A stretch of 64,000 nt of DNA from Phyllobacterium bourgognense (GCF_003337575.1 NZ_QPJM01000002.1:310001-374000), one strand, 5' to 3'; positions 28,128-38,549 are shown, counted from the first letter of the stretch. Numbers and translations: made by a program. The notes: generated by a model from the sequence alone, not told the origin.

Positions 28128-28787
28128 ATGACTGAGACAAATCAAGCGCGAACGGCCGATATGAAGCTGGAAATCGTCGTCATTCCGGTTTCGGACCCCG
28201 ACCGCTCGAAGGAATTCTATGCCAACCTCGGCTGGAGGCTGGATGCCGATTTCGCTGGCACCGATTTTCGCGTGATGCAATTTACGCCGCCGGGTTCCGG
28301 CTGTTCCATCATCTTCGGCAAGAATGTGACCGCTGCTGCCCCGGGCTCCGCTCAGGGGCTTTACCTGATCGTTTCCGACATCGAGGCTGCCCGCAAGGAG
28401 CTTATCGAACGGGGCGTGAAGGTCAGCGAGGCGTTCCACCCTGCCGGTGACGTTTATACGGGTCCGGATGAGCCCTACTTGTTTGGACGGGTCCGCACGG
28501 CCGGTCTGCATCCCGAGCGTGGCACCTATCGCTCATTCGCGTCGTTCAGCGATCCCGATGGGAATGGCTGGCTGTTCCAGGAAGTTACGGCGCGATTACC
28601 AGGGCGCGTGGATGCGACCGATACGATCTTCACCTCGTCGAAAGAGCTCGCAGCCGCCCTTCGTCGTGCAGGGGCTGCGCATGGTGAGCACGAGAAGCGG
28701 ACCGGTGGCGAGTACGATGAGGGCTGGCCCGACTGGTATGCGGAGTACATGGTCAAGGAACAATCGGGCGAACCATTGCCGACTTGA
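28128..28787 (+). CDS. VOC (glyoxalase/dioxygenase superfamily) protein
   Basis: 219 aa. Two beta-alpha-beta-beta-beta modules: the first IVVIPVSDPDRSKEFYANLGWRLD, the second SDIEAARKELIERGVKVSEAF, closing with SFSDPDGNGWLFQEV, where the last Glu is a usual metal ligand. An extra C-terminal helical stretch of about 45 residues follows (TSSKELAAALRRAG onwards). AGGAGG precedes ATG 28128. Probably a metal-dependent lyase or isomerase of small aldehydes or epoxide products; substrate unknown. Confidence 0.85.
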   Translation: MTETNQARTADMKLEIVVIPVSDPDRSKEFYANLGWRLDADFAGTDFRVMQFTPPGSGCSIIFGKNVTAAAPGSAQGLYLIVSDIEAARKELIERGVKVSEAFHPAGDVYTGPDEPYLFGRVRTAGLHPERGTYRSFASFSDPDGNGWLFQEVTARLPGRVDATDTIFTSSKELAAALRRAGAAHGEHEKRTGGEYDEGWPDWYAEYMVKEQSGEPLPT

Positions 28788-28821
28788 GCAGCTACGACAA
28801 ATCCGAGTGGGTATGATCGAG

Positions 28822-30027
28822 CTAAGCGGCCTGATCATCATTCTCCAGATTTTCGGCCCGGATTTCTGCGGAGCCGGTTTGCCTTTCCTGAAACAGAGCT
28901 GCGATCAGGTCTGATTGGGTGACGATGCCAACGACATGGTTGTTTGCATCGACAACAGGCATGTGGTGCAGGCCCATGTCGGCCATCGGCGGCACAAGCT
29001 TGGCGATCATGGTTTCCGGCAAGGCCGACTGGACCCGGCGTGTCATTATGTCGGCCACCGTATGCTTGGATTGACGCGCCAATCGGAAGCGGTTGCCGAC
29101 GCGGACACGCCAGCCAAGATGGAGGCGGCCATCATCGGCCAGAAGCGATGCCCGCATGAAGTCTGTCTGGGTGATGATACCGGCCAGTTCGCCATCCGGT
29201 GAGGTCACCGGAAGCGCCTTGACGCGGTGATTGATCAGGAGCTTCCAGGCGTCACGCAGAGCTGTCTCGGGGCGCACGGTTGCGACATCCTTCGACATGA
29301 TCTGCCCACAGGTGATCTCGCCGGATCGCCTCTCATATGCGCGGATCTGCGCACGATGAAGCAACGCATCGAGCTCGTCTGGGCTCACATTGACGATCTC
29401 GTCATACTGGGCCAGCACATCCTGCAGATCGCTGGGGACAAATCCCAGGCGAGCCGTGGGCGGCAAGTCAGCCGTATCGTGGATGTTGACTTGAGGGCCC
29501 GGCGCAAGATGGGGATAACGGCGCCCCGCCAGATTATTGAAAACCAGTGCTGACGCCAGCAACAGCAGCGAATTGAGCCCGACTGGCCAGAAGACGAAGC
29601 CGTATCCTTCCGCCTGCAGAACTGGACCGCCCAGCACGGCGGTCAATGCAACTGCCCCGCTTGGGGGATGCAGACAACCCAGCGCCAGCATCAGGCCAAT
29701 GGCGACCGACACGGCCAATGCCGACGCAATGATCGGATCCGGCACAAGAAGCGCGAACGAAACGCCGACAAATGCGGACAGCATATTGCCGCCGAGTATC
29801 GACCATGGCTGCGCCAGCGGGCTTGTTGGTGCGGCAAAGAGCAACACTGCCGATGCGCCCATAGGAGCGATCAGGAGGGGAAGGTTCACCTCTGGACCCA
29901 GCGCAAGTTTACTGACAGTGCCTGTCGCCATGATGCCGACGAGTGCACCGATGCACGCTCTGAAGCGCTCATACTTGCTGACCGGCGCAACCGCAGGGAT
30001 GAAGCGCTTGAGGGTGCTCCAAGGCAT
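28822..30027 (-). CDS. HPP-family membrane protein fused to tandem CBS domains
   Basis: 401 aa. The N-terminal half has four or five TM helices with the family motif LGCLHPPSGAVALTAVLGGP and the GPEVNLPLLIAPMGASAVLLF segment. The C-terminal half has two CBS domains (about 245-300 and 330-385: IMSKDVATVRPE... and IMTRRVQSALPE...), which bind adenosine nucleotides. Related HPP proteins have been linked to nitrite transport in plastids and cyanobacteria; transport substrate here is unknown. CBS domains suggest energy-state gating. Confidence 0.85.
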   Translation of the reverse strand: MPWSTLKRFIPAVAPVSKYERFRACIGALVGIMATGTVSKLALGPEVNLPLLIAPMGASAVLLFAAPTSPLAQPWSILGGNMLSAFVGVSFALLVPDPIIASALAVSVAIGLMLALGCLHPPSGAVALTAVLGGPVLQAEGYGFVFWPVGLNSLLLLASALVFNNLAGRRYPHLAPGPQVNIHDTADLPPTARLGFVPSDLQDVLAQYDEIVNVSPDELDALLHRAQIRAYERRSGEITCGQIMSKDVATVRPETALRDAWKLLINHRVKALPVTSPDGELAGIITQTDFMRASLLADDGRLHLGWRVRVGNRFRLARQSKHTVADIMTRRVQSALPETMIAKLVPPMADMGLHHMPVVDANNHVVGIVTQSDLIAALFQERQTGSAEIRAENLENDDQAA

Positions 30028-30328
30028 GGTGAAGTATCCGTCTTTGGGATTGACCCGGTAGCTAGAGTTGACGCTTGGGTGTTTGCCTAAATCACTAGCA
30101 GTTAGCTTATATTTTGGGCAACGAATAAACGTCCTCCTTGCGGGCCAATCGCAGAACTAAATTTCGTCCCTTGCCGTATTTGAGGCAAATCAATCCAGTA
30201 GCTAAATGGCCGGTTTTAGAAGGAGCCAGACGAATTCCAATTGGCCCCCCGCTCGCCGCCTTCTTTACCCTTCTTTTGCCCGAATCACTCGTATATTCCC
30301 TGCCACATCCAACCGGGGACCTGATTCC

Positions 30329-30991
30329 ATGATAAAAAGATTTGCCATCGGCTGCCTTGCCGCGACCTTTCTTGCGGGCTGCACCACGACCGACCCCTAT
30401 ACGGGCCAGCAGAAAATGTCGAACACGGCCGGCGGCGCCATGATCGGCACGGCTGTCGGCGCGTTGACGGGTCTGGCGATTGGCGGCGGCGGCAAATCCG
30501 GGCGCAATGCGGCCCTGATCGGCGCTGGTATCGGCGCCCTCAGCGGCGGCGCGATCGGCAATTACATGGATCGGCAGGAATCGGAACTGCGCGCGCAGTT
30601 GCAGGGCACCGGCGTCTCGGTGATGCGCAATGGTGACCGGATCATCCTCAACATGCCGTCCAACATCACCTTCAACACCGATCAGGATCAGGTGAAGCCG
30701 GAATTCTTCTCCACGCTGGGTTCTGTCGCCATCGTTCTGCGCAAGTTCGACCGCACCATCGTCGATGTCGCTGGTCACACGGATTCTACCGGGAGCTTGC
30801 AGCATAACCAGCTGCTGTCCGAACGCCGCGCGCTGTCCGTTGCCAATTATCTGACCCAGCAGGGCATAGACAACCGTCGCTTCGACGTTCAGGGCTACGG
30901 TCCGTCGCAGCCCGTCGCGACCAACGCCACCGAAGCCGGTCGCGCGCAGAACCGCCGCGTCGAGATCCAGATTTCGCCGCTTACCGAGTAG
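30329..30991 (+). CDS. OmpA-family outer membrane lipoprotein (YiaD-like)
   Basis: 220 aa. Lipobox LAGC at residues 15-18, then two glycine-zipper segments (GGAMIGTAVGALTG, AALIGAGIGALSGG), and a C-terminal OmpA domain with GHTDSTGS and LSERRALSVANYL, which binds peptidoglycan. Start ATG 30329; longer reads have no support. The 301-bp gap 30028-30328 contains its promoter region and no other gene. Overlaps psuG tail-to-tail by 11 bp. Confidence 0.9.
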   Translation: MIKRFAIGCLAATFLAGCTTTDPYTGQQKMSNTAGGAMIGTAVGALTGLAIGGGGKSGRNAALIGAGIGALSGGAIGNYMDRQESELRAQLQGTGVSVMRNGDRIILNMPSNITFNTDQDQVKPEFFSTLGSVAIVLRKFDRTIVDVAGHTDSTGSLQHNQLLSERRALSVANYLTQQGIDNRRFDVQGYGPSQPVATNATEAGRAQNRRVEIQISPLTE

Positions 30992-31904
30992 TCAAGGCTA
31001 CGGCGATCTTTGCGGCAAGGCGCGCGTTGTTCTCGACGAGAGCAATGTTCGCTTTAAGGCTCTCACCTTTGGTGATGTCGAGAAGTTCCGAGAGAAGAAA
31101 CGGCGTCACTGCCTTGCCGGTGACGCCTTTTTTTGTGGCGCGGGCAATTGCTTGTTTAATATACCCGCTCATGATTTTCGCAGGGATTTCACTTGCCTCG
31201 GGGATGGGATTGGTAATCAGCATGCCACCGACAACGCCGATGGCATCTCGCGCAGCCTGAAACTTTGCAATGGCATCGGGACTATCTAGCCGCAATGGTG
31301 CCTTGATGTGCGACTGCCTTGACCAGAAAGCAGGCAGCACGTCCGCGCCGTAGACGACGACAGGTACGCCTTTGGTTTCAAGCACTTCCAGCGTTTTCTC
31401 GATATCGAGAATCGCTTTAGCCCCGGCCGAAACGACGATAACCGGAGTCCGGTCGAGCTCTTCCAGATCAGCGGAAATATCGAAACTCTGCTCGGCGCCC
31501 TTGTGGACGCCGCCAATACCGCCAGTTGCAAAAACCTTGATGCCGGCGAGGTGGGCAGCGAGCATCGTCGCGGCAACCGTGGTTCCCCCGGTACGCCCTT
31601 CCGATAGCGCAAACGCCAGGTCGGCGCGCGAGAGTTTCATCGCGCCCTTGACCTGCGCCAGCGCCTCGCGCTCTTGCGCGGAAAGACCGATCTTCAAACG
31701 CCCATTGACGATGGCGATGGTGGCGGGAACTGCGCCTTCCGCAATGATGATGGCTTCGACGTCGGCTGCCATGCGGTTATTGTCCGGGTAGGGCATCCCA
31801 TGGGTGATGATTGTGCTTTCGAGGGCAACGACGGGTTTGCCCGCAGCAAGCGCGTCCTGAACCGCGGGGGCAACGTCCATGAATGGGTTCAAAACTTTGG
31901 TCAT
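30981..31904 (-). CDS. psuG: Pseudouridine-5'-phosphate glycosidase
   Basis: 307 aa. N-terminal ALESTIITHGMPYPDN, then SEGRTGGTTVAATM and TGGIGGVHKGAE are hallmark stretches of the PsuG/IndA fold; KAILDIEKTLE and TNPIPEASEIP follow. Splits pseudouridine phosphate into uracil and ribose phosphate. Directly followed upstream by a PfkB kinase in the same direction (gap 14 bp), the classic degradation pair. Confidence 0.92.
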   Translation of the reverse strand: MTKVLNPFMDVAPAVQDALAAGKPVVALESTIITHGMPYPDNNRMAADVEAIIIAEGAVPATIAIVNGRLKIGLSAQEREALAQVKGAMKLSRADLAFALSEGRTGGTTVAATMLAAHLAGIKVFATGGIGGVHKGAEQSFDISADLEELDRTPVIVVSAGAKAILDIEKTLEVLETKGVPVVVYGADVLPAFWSRQSHIKAPLRLDSPDAIAKFQAARDAIGVVGGMLITNPIPEASEIPAKIMSGYIKQAIARATKKGVTGKAVTPFLLSELLDITKGESLKANIALVENNARLAAKIAVALTTR

Positions 31905-31918
31905 TATTATTTTCCTTT

Positions 31919-32869
31919 TTATAAGATGGCAGCCGCTGCCGGTATGTGTGCGAGTGCCATTTCGAATTCCTGCCGTGTGAACCTGGCGCTGGCGGAGTGA
32001 ACTTTCAATGTAAGCATCGATGCGGCCAGTCCCTCGCGCAAGGCTTGATCAAAGGCGACGGCCCGCATCAGCGCGGCGATCGTGCCGCCAGCCAGCGCAT
32101 CGCCGGCGCCGGTGACATCGGCGATTTCATCGACGGCGGGTGGGTGGATAGTGAACACATCATTGCCGGAAAAGGCGAGGGCGGCCTCACCGCCATTGCT
32201 GATCACTGCGCCCTTGAGACCACCAGCGTGCAATGCCTTGTAGATGTCCTTTAGTCCGGCGTCGGAACCTAGCCCGGTCAGTGCCAGCGCTTCGCGGCGG
32301 TTCATGAACAGGCAGGTGAGGTTGCCGAAAATCGGTGCCAGACGAGACACCTTAGCCGGCGAAATCGCCAGTGCAAACAGTGGCCGCTCGCCTGTGAGAC
32401 TGGCCAGCCGCTGCAGCGCATCCGAGGGGAGGTTGGCATCGCAGAACACCGCATCGGCCATGGCGATCGAATCGCGCACCTTGCGCCGTCGCAATTGCCG
32501 AGGCAAGGCGAGCTCATAAAGTCCCATGTCCGCAATGCCCGCGACCACATCGCCGTGCTCGTCGAGGATAGCCGTATAGCTCGGTGTCGCGCGGTCCATG
32601 AACACCACCGAGCCGTCATGAATGCCCGCCGATTCGATGGCTGCGCCAACCATTTCCCCGATCCGGTCACCGCCACGCACCGAGAGAATCTCGGCGGCGA
32701 TCCCGCGCTGAACCGCGAGCCGCAGCGCATTGAAAACGCCGCCGCCCGGCTCCTCGCGCATGATACCCGGATTGGATGCACCGGGCACGAACGGCACGAG
32801 GCTCTGGCCGCGCCGGTCGAGATGAGCGCCGCCGACAGCGAACAGCAACGGCTTGGTGACTTGGATCAT
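31919..32869 (-). CDS. psuK: PfkB-family pseudouridine kinase
   Basis: 316 aa ribokinase-fold. The GG motif (GGAHLDR at the N-terminus), GGGVFNALRLAVQRG and the anion-hole signature DVTGAGDALAGG near residue 260 are present. Supplies the phosphorylated substrate to PsuG. Start ATG 32869 (MIQVTKPLLFAVGG); further upstream reads run into the recA regulatory region. Confidence 0.85.
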   Translation of the reverse strand: MIQVTKPLLFAVGGAHLDRRGQSLVPFVPGASNPGIMREEPGGGVFNALRLAVQRGIAAEILSVRGGDRIGEMVGAAIESAGIHDGSVVFMDRATPSYTAILDEHGDVVAGIADMGLYELALPRQLRRRKVRDSIAMADAVFCDANLPSDALQRLASLTGERPLFALAISPAKVSRLAPIFGNLTCLFMNRREALALTGLGSDAGLKDIYKALHAGGLKGAVISNGGEAALAFSGNDVFTIHPPAVDEIADVTGAGDALAGGTIAALMRAVAFDQALREGLAASMLTLKVHSASARFTRQEFEMALAHIPAAAAIL

Positions 32870-33048
32870 GGTAGATTGTGTATCCGGATAAAACTTCAAG
32901 TTGTAGGCACGGACGCCCGCGCTCCTCTCTAGAACGCCGGAGGCCGCGGTGCAATCATAACAGCGATTCGAAAGGGCGAGCCTTGGTTCAGTCAAAGGCG
33001 CTACGAAGCCACGTCGAGAGATGTGGACAGAACGTCACGCCCCGACGA

Positions 33049-33063
33049 GAACGTTTTGCGAAC
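33049..33063. promoter_or_regulatory. LexA (SOS) box before recA
   Basis: GAAC-GTTTTGC-GAAC, a perfect alphaproteobacterial GAAC-N7-GAAC box, 125 bp before the recA start. The gap 32870-33187 holds only this regulatory region. Confidence 0.85.
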
Positions 33064-33187
33064 ATTTTTTGATTATTGTTAGTTTACAATAGCTTATGCC
33101 TGTTGCCAAATAAGAACAAAACAGATACAAATAAATTCAGATACAGGAACATTCCGGACTTCATGCACAACACAGGGGTAGTGTAAC

Positions 33188-34282
33188 ATGGCTCAAAATT
33201 CATTGCGGTTGGTTGAGGGTAATTCGGTGGATAAAACGAAAGCGCTGGATGCGGCATTGTCCCAGATCGAGAGGGCCTTTGGTAAGGGCTCGATCATGCG
33301 GCTTGGACGCAATGAGCAGGTGGTTGAAATCGAAACGGTTTCGACCGGCTCGCTGTCGCTGGATATTGCCCTTGGCGTCGGCGGATTGCCGAAAGGCCGT
33401 ATCGTCGAGATTTATGGGCCGGAAAGCTCCGGCAAGACGACGCTTGCCCTGCATACGATCGCCGAAGCCCAGAAGAAGGGCGGCATTTGCGCCTTTGTCG
33501 ATGCCGAGCATGCACTTGATCCTGTCTATGCCCGCAAGCTTGGCGTCGATCTGGAAAACCTCCTGATCTCGCAGCCGGATACGGGTGAACAGGCTCTGGA
33601 GATCACAGATACGCTGGTGCGCTCTGGCGCGATCGATGTTCTGGTCGTCGACTCCGTCGCCGCACTGACGCCTCGCGCTGAAATTGAAGGCGAGATGGGG
33701 GACAGTCTGCCGGGTCTGCAAGCCCGCCTGATGAGCCAGGCGCTTCGCAAGCTCACCGCTTCGATCTCGCGTTCGAATTGCATGGTCATCTTCATCAACC
33801 AGATCCGCATGAAGATCGGTGTCATGTTCGGTTCGCCCGAAACCACCACGGGTGGTAATGCGCTGAAATTCTATGCGTCCGTCCGTCTCGATATTCGCCG
33901 CATCGGTTCGCTGAAGGAGCGCGATGAGGTTGTCGGTAACCAGACCCGCGTCAAGGTGGTCAAGAACAAGCTGGCTCCACCCTTCAAGCAGGTCGAATTC
34001 GACATCATGTATGGCGAAGGCGTTTCCAAGACGGGCGAGCTCGTCGACCTAGGCGTCAAGGCCGGTATTGTGGAGAAATCCGGTTCCTGGTTCTCCTACA
34101 ACTCGCAGCGTCTCGGTCAGGGCCGCGACAATGCGAAACTGTTCCTCAAGGAAAATCCGGAAATCGCCAACGAGATCGAATTGGTGTTGCGCCAGAATGC
34201 CGGTCTCATCGCCGAGCAGATGCTCGACAAGGGTCCGGACGATGTCGAAGATGACGAGAGCCCGGACGCCGCCGAAGGCTGA
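33188..34282 (+). CDS. recA: Recombinase A
   Basis: 364 aa. Walker [10 protein letters not shown] at about residues 77-85, Walker [13 protein letters not shown]2 loop [22 protein letters not shown] and the acidic C-terminus ([18 protein letters not shown]). Catalyses strand exchange and LexA cleavage. SOS box upstream and a terminator downstream indicate a single transcription unit. Normal length. Confidence 0.98.
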   Translation: MAQNSLRLVEGNSVDKTKALDAALSQIERAFGKGSIMRLGRNEQVVEIETVSTGSLSLDIALGVGGLPKGRIVEIYGPESSGKTTLALHTIAEAQKKGGICAFVDAEHALDPVYARKLGVDLENLLISQPDTGEQALEITDTLVRSGAIDVLVVDSVAALTPRAEIEGEMGDSLPGLQARLMSQALRKLTASISRSNCMVIFINQIRMKIGVMFGSPETTTGGNALKFYASVRLDIRRIGSLKERDEVVGNQTRVKVVKNKLAPPFKQVEFDIMYGEGVSKTGELVDLGVKAGIVEKSGSWFSYNSQRLGQGRDNAKLFLKENPEIANEIELVLRQNAGLIAEQMLDKGPDDVEDDESPDAAEG

Positions 34283-34327
34283 TCTGCCGATTACCGCTTA
34301 AGGCTCTATCCGCTCACGGTGATTACA

Positions 34328-34359
34328 AACCCGCATCCAAGACTTGGCTGCGGGTTTTT
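34328..34359 (+). terminator. Terminator after recA
   Basis: ACCCGCA (34329-34335) pairs with TGCGGGT (34349-34355) and a T-run follows; 47 bp after the stop. Confidence 0.8.
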
Positions 34360-34399
34360 GCATGATGCTATGGCGAGGGGTTCTTGCCAACCACTCCAT

Positions 34400-34466
34400 C
34401 CCTCATGCTGAGCTTGTCGAAGCACGTACAGCAGCATTGCGTGCTTCGACGAGCTCAGCATGAGGG
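34400..34466. repeat. Intergenic inverted repeat, family A (copy 2)
   Basis: Two arms of about 27 bp (CCCTCATGCTGAGCTTGTCG... and its complement ...GAGCTCAGCATGAGGG) with a 13-bp loop, between the recA terminator and alaS. This copy has CTGAGC where the others have GTGAGC, on both arms, so the arms have co-varied. Confidence 0.8.
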
Positions 34467-34595
34467 AGGTTGAGCTTAGCAAAGGGATTTTCTGGACAGG
34501 TCGCGGCCCTATCGCTACAAGCGGTGCGTTCTGCCCCTTTTCCATAGGAAGGGGCCAATTCCGTTTCGGACAATAGCAGGTCAGAAGGCAATAAG

Positions 34596-37253
34596 ATGAG
34601 TGGCGTCAACGAGATCCGGTCGACATTTCTGAACTATTTCAAGAAGAATGGCCATGAGATCGTGGCGTCGAGCCCGCTTGTTCCGCGCAATGATCCGACG
34701 CTGATGTTCACCAACGCGGGTATGGTCCAGTTCAAGAATGTTTTCACCGGCCTGGAGCAGCGTCCTTATAGCCGCGCTACCACCTCGCAAAAGTGCGTCC
34801 GTGCCGGCGGCAAGCACAATGACCTCGACAATGTCGGCTATACCGCACGTCATCACACCTTTTTCGAAATGCTCGGCAATTTTTCCTTTGGCGACTATTT
34901 CAAGGACGAGGCGATCTCGCTTGCCTGGAACCTGATCACCAAAGAGTTCGGTCTTTCGGCAGACAAGCTCACCGTCACCGTCTATCACACGGACGACGTG
35001 GCTTTTGACCTTTGGAAGAAGATCGCCGGTCTCCCGGAAGAGCGCATCATCCGTATCGCCACCAGCGATAATTTCTGGGCGATGGGCGATACCGGTCCTT
35101 GCGGTCCGTGCTCGGAAATCTTCTATGATCACGGCGCGGATATCTGGGGCGGTCCTCCCGGCAGCGCCGATGAGGATGGCGACCGCTTCATCGAGATCTG
35201 GAATCTCGTCTTCATGCAGTTCGAACAGGTGACGAAGGAGCAGCGCATCGATCTGCCGCGTCCGTCGATCGACACCGGTATGGGGCTCGAGCGCCTTGCT
35301 GCGGTTTTGCAGGGCAAGCACGATAATTACGATATCGATCTTTTCCAGACGCTGATCCACGCTTCGGAAGAAGCGACCGGCGTCAAGGCGGAAGGTCCAT
35401 TCCGTGCCAGCCACCGCGTTATTGCCGATCATCTGCGGTCATCGAGCTTCCTCATTGCCGATGGCGTCCTGCCTTCCAATGAAGGCCGCGGCTATGTGCT
35501 GCGCCGCATCATGCGCCGCGCCATGCGTCACGCGCAGCTGCTTGGCGCCCGGGAGCCGTTGATGTATCGCCTTCTTCCAGCGCTGGTGCGCGAGATGGGC
35601 CAGGCCTATCCCGAGTTGATCCGGGCGGAATCGTTGATCTCCGAGACGCTGAAGCTCGAAGAGACCCGCTTCCGCAAGACGCTCGAACGTGGCCTTGGCC
35701 TGCTTGGCGAAGCAACGGAGACCTTGAGCGATGGCGACAGCCTCGACGGCGAAACGGCATTCAAGCTCTATGATACCTTTGGCTTCCCGCTCGACCTGAC
35801 GCAGGATGCGCTGCGCCAGCGCGGCATTTCCGTGGATACGGAAGGCTTTTCCGCTGCCATGGAGCGGCAGAAGGCCGAGGCCCGTGCCCACTGGTCCGGT
35901 TCGGGTGATGCGGCAACGGAGACCATCTGGTTCTCCGTTCGTGATAAAGTCGGGGCGACCGAGTTTCTTGGTTATGAAACCGAGAAGGCGGAAGGCGTCA
36001 TCACCGCCTTGGTGCAGAATGGCGCGGTTGTAGACAGCGCCAGCGAGGGCGACGCCGTGTCCATCGTCGTCAACCAGACGCCGTTCTACGGCGAATCCGG
36101 TGGCCAGCAGGGCGATACCGGCACCATCTCGGGCGATGGCTTCACTGTGTCCGTCACCGACACGCAGAAGAAGAACGACGGCGTTTTCGTTCATATCGGC
36201 ACCGTTACCAAGGGGACGGTGAAGGTGGATCTGCCGGTCGAACTCACTGTGGATCATGCGCGCCGCACCCGCATCCGCTCCAACCATTCGGCAACGCATC
36301 TGTTGCATGAGGCGCTGCGTGAAACGCTTGGCACCCATGTCGCCCAAAAGGGTTCGCTCGTCGCGCCCGACCGGCTGCGTTTCGATTTTTCGCATCCGAA
36401 GCCGATTTCGGACAAGGAGCTTGCCGTCATCGAGGATCTTGCCAACGAGATCGTCCTGCAGAATGCGCCGGTCACCACGCGTTTGATGGCCGTCGACGAC
36501 GCCATTGCCGAGGGCGCCATGGCGCTGTTCGGCGAAAAGTATGGCGATGAGGTGCGTGTGGTTTCCATGGGCACCGCACTGCATGGCGACAAGGCTGGCA
36601 AGAGCTATTCGACGGAGCTTTGTGGCGGCACGCACGTGCGTGCGACGGGCGATATCGGCTTGATCCGTGTCGTCTCCGAAGGTGCAGTCGCTGCGGGCGT
36701 GCGCCGTCTGGAAGCGCTGACGGGCGAGGCGGCCCGGCGCTACCTCGAAGAGCAGGACGAACGCGTCAAGGCAATCGCCGGCGTGCTCAAATCTGCACCG
36801 GCCGATGCGTTGTCGCGTGTCTCGGCGTTAATGGATGAGCGCCGCAAACTCGAACGCGAACTGACCGAAGCGCGCAAACAGCTGGCTTTGGCCGGCCCGG
36901 CTTCGGGCGGCGCACAGTCCGAAACGGTCAATGGGGTCGGTTTCATCGGCAAAGTGGTCAGCGGCGTCAATCCGCGTGACCTGAAGCCGCTTGCCGACGA
37001 CGCGAAGAAGACCGTCGGCTCGGGTGTCGTGACTTTCATTGGCGTCTCGGACGATGGCAAGGCAAGCGCAGTCGTCGGCGTTACCGATGATCTCGTTAGC
37101 AAATTTAGTGCCGTCGATCTCGTCCGCATTGCCTCGGCTGCACTTGGCGGGGCAGGCGGCGGCGGGCGTCCGGATATGGCACAAGCCGGCGGCCCCGATG
37201 GCTCCAAGGCCGAGGAAGCCGTGTCTGCCGTGCGCGAAGCTTTGGCGGGATAG
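34596..37253 (+). CDS. alaS: Alanyl-tRNA synthetase
   Basis: 885 aa. Class II catalytic core in the N-terminal third (motif 1 around [30 protein letters not shown], then [16 protein letters not shown]), editing domain with the zinc ligands HSATHLLH and CGGTHV, and the C-terminal DHHA1 domain ending in a Gly-rich segment ([13 protein letters not shown]). Charges tRNA-Ala and clears mischarged Ser/Gly. Shine-Dalgarno AGAAGG before the ATG. Follows recA, a widely conserved order. Confidence 0.98.
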   Translation: MSGVNEIRSTFLNYFKKNGHEIVASSPLVPRNDPTLMFTNAGMVQFKNVFTGLEQRPYSRATTSQKCVRAGGKHNDLDNVGYTARHHTFFEMLGNFSFGDYFKDEAISLAWNLITKEFGLSADKLTVTVYHTDDVAFDLWKKIAGLPEERIIRIATSDNFWAMGDTGPCGPCSEIFYDHGADIWGGPPGSADEDGDRFIEIWNLVFMQFEQVTKEQRIDLPRPSIDTGMGLERLAAVLQGKHDNYDIDLFQTLIHASEEATGVKAEGPFRASHRVIADHLRSSSFLIADGVLPSNEGRGYVLRRIMRRAMRHAQLLGAREPLMYRLLPALVREMGQAYPELIRAESLISETLKLEETRFRKTLERGLGLLGEATETLSDGDSLDGETAFKLYDTFGFPLDLTQDALRQRGISVDTEGFSAAMERQKAEARAHWSGSGDAATETIWFSVRDKVGATEFLGYETEKAEGVITALVQNGAVVDSASEGDAVSIVVNQTPFYGESGGQQGDTGTISGDGFTVSVTDTQKKNDGVFVHIGTVTKGTVKVDLPVELTVDHARRTRIRSNHSATHLLHEALRETLGTHVAQKGSLVAPDRLRFDFSHPKPISDKELAVIEDLANEIVLQNAPVTTRLMAVDDAIAEGAMALFGEKYGDEVRVVSMGTALHGDKAGKSYSTELCGGTHVRATGDIGLIRVVSEGAVAAGVRRLEALTGEAARRYLEEQDERVKAIAGVLKSAPADALSRVSALMDERRKLERELTEARKQLALAGPASGGAQSETVNGVGFIGKVVSGVNPRDLKPLADDAKKTVGSGVVTFIGVSDDGKASAVVGVTDDLVSKFSAVDLVRIASAALGGAGGGGRPDMAQAGGPDGSKAEEAVSAVREALAG

Positions 37254-37266
37254 GTCATCACTGACA

Positions 37267-37291
37267 CCAGCCGCGCGTATTGCGCGGCTGG
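37267..37291 (+). terminator. Stem-loop after alaS
   Basis: CCAGCCGCGC-GTATT-GCGCGGCTGG, a 10-bp perfect stem 13 bp past the stop. No T-tract follows, so it is either a weak terminator or an RNA-stabilising hairpin. Confidence 0.6.
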
Positions 37292-37550
37292 AATCTATCC
37301 CAAGTTGCTATTGGTAATAGATTGGCAAGTACGACTAAGTGTTTAATTTTAAATAATTGCTTTCTTCCAGTGTCGGGAATATTATCTTGGATGAATAGTT
37401 TATTATGTTAAGTCGTTTGAAGAATCTGAAAGCCGAGGTGGTCGGTGCCGTGCTTCAGATACCTGTAATTCTCTTCTTAAAGTACTGAGATTCTTTATGC
37501 CGCGTAAAGCGGCGGATTGTTACTTATACATTGCTTGGGAGATTGACTTG

Positions 37551-38141
37551 GTGAGGCGCATCTTTGTTCTGCCAGCGCTTACGATTGCACTTTGTTCATG
37601 CATAACGCAGTCAGCAATTGTCAAGGATGTGCACGTGGGTGATCAGATAGCCTATGGACCAGTTGTTACGGCCTATTACGCTGTTTTAGAGTTTCTGCAG
37701 ATCAGACCGTTTTATTCGATGAAATCGGGGTATGGCTTCGAGACGCGCTTCGCTAGCTATGGCAAGGCCTCATTTATCGAGGCTTGGAGCTTTGGAAAGC
37801 AGTTAGACTACAGCAAAGGTGTGTCGCAAAAGGGGATTTGCTTCCAAGCGCCGTGCATGATTGAGGAGACAGGGCTTGTCCTTTTAAGCGAGGCCGATTT
37901 TCTGGCAGCGGCGCAAAACGGTTTTGCTTTCGCGTTGGTAGGCAAGCTACGAAGGATCAATGGGAAGGCATCAGCGCAGGCTTTTGGCGCGGTGCTGAAG
38001 CTCAAAAAACAGCTTACGCCCGCCGCGTCAGCGATTCAGGTGATCGAGCCGCCTCCGAAGCCCTACCCGGATCTCGCTTTGGAATTGGATGCGAAATCGG
38101 GAGAGTTGCGTCCACGTGAACAGGTCCTGACCCTGGATTAA
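37551..38141 (+). CDS. Putative lipoprotein of unknown function
   Basis: 196 aa. Start GTG 37551 after GGGAG; the N-terminus RRIFVLPALTIALCSC gives a signal peptide with a plausible lipobox Cys. The mature part is mixed alpha/beta with an ETRFASYGKASFIEAWSFG stretch and a Pro-rich C-terminal linker (IEPPPKPYPDL). An ATG at 37497 would add 18 residues and disturb the signal. More AT-rich than neighbours. No family recognised. The 297-bp gap before it holds a 27-codon ORF (37405-37488) not counted as a gene. Confidence 0.55.
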   Translation: MRRIFVLPALTIALCSCITQSAIVKDVHVGDQIAYGPVVTAYYAVLEFLQIRPFYSMKSGYGFETRFASYGKASFIEAWSFGKQLDYSKGVSQKGICFQAPCMIEETGLVLLSEADFLAAAQNGFAFALVGKLRRINGKASAQAFGAVLKLKKQLTPAASAIQVIEPPPKPYPDLALELDAKSGELRPREQVLTLD

Positions 38142-38452
38142 CCAGCGCGAAAGCCGCGGGCCGCTGCAATATGCATCGGCGCGATGCTGTAGCTGTTCAG
38201 TCCCGCCATCACCGTCGGGTCGTTCTCGGCAAATTGTACTGCTTGATTGTGATCCATGACTTCGAGGAGCGCGATGCCGAACCAGCCGTCCGGGTCTTGC
38301 ACCGGGCCATAGGCGAGAACGGTTCCCTCTTCGAAATATTCGCCGACATAGGTCACGTGCTGGCGCATCAATTCCTGTTCGTCGTCGTCCATATCGTCGG
38401 CGAAGGTCGGGCGCGGCGGGATCAAGCGGAAAAAGAAATGCTGCGTGGTCAT
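38138..38452 (-). CDS. YCII-domain protein
   Basis: 104 aa. MTTQHFFFRLIPPRPTFADDM, then HVTYVGEYFEEGTVLAYGPVQDPDGWFGIALLEV and ENDPTVMAG match the YCII fold, a ferredoxin-like alpha+beta domain with conserved His and Asp. Function of this branch is unknown. ATG 38452 with GAGGGGA upstream. Ends overlap the lipoprotein gene by 4 bp, tail-to-tail. Confidence 0.75.
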   Translation of the reverse strand: MTTQHFFFRLIPPRPTFADDMDDDEQELMRQHVTYVGEYFEEGTVLAYGPVQDPDGWFGIALLEVMDHNQAVQFAENDPTVMAGLNSYSIAPMHIAAARGFRAG

Positions 38453-38549
38453 CGTTTCAGTCCCCTCTGTTCGATGGCGCTGTGACACTCCATCATACCG
38501 CAGGAACATGGGACTTGCGATCCAGTAAATACTTGCCGCGCTGCGGGGG

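Noticed and set aside
35439-36635. 398-codon minus-strand frame inside alaS
   Set aside because: alaS is complete and conserved on the other strand; no separate start signals.
37405-37488. 27-codon ORF (MLSRLKNLKAEVVGAVLQ...) after alaS
   Set aside because: No ribosome site and no known family; length is expected by chance in this AT-rich stretch.
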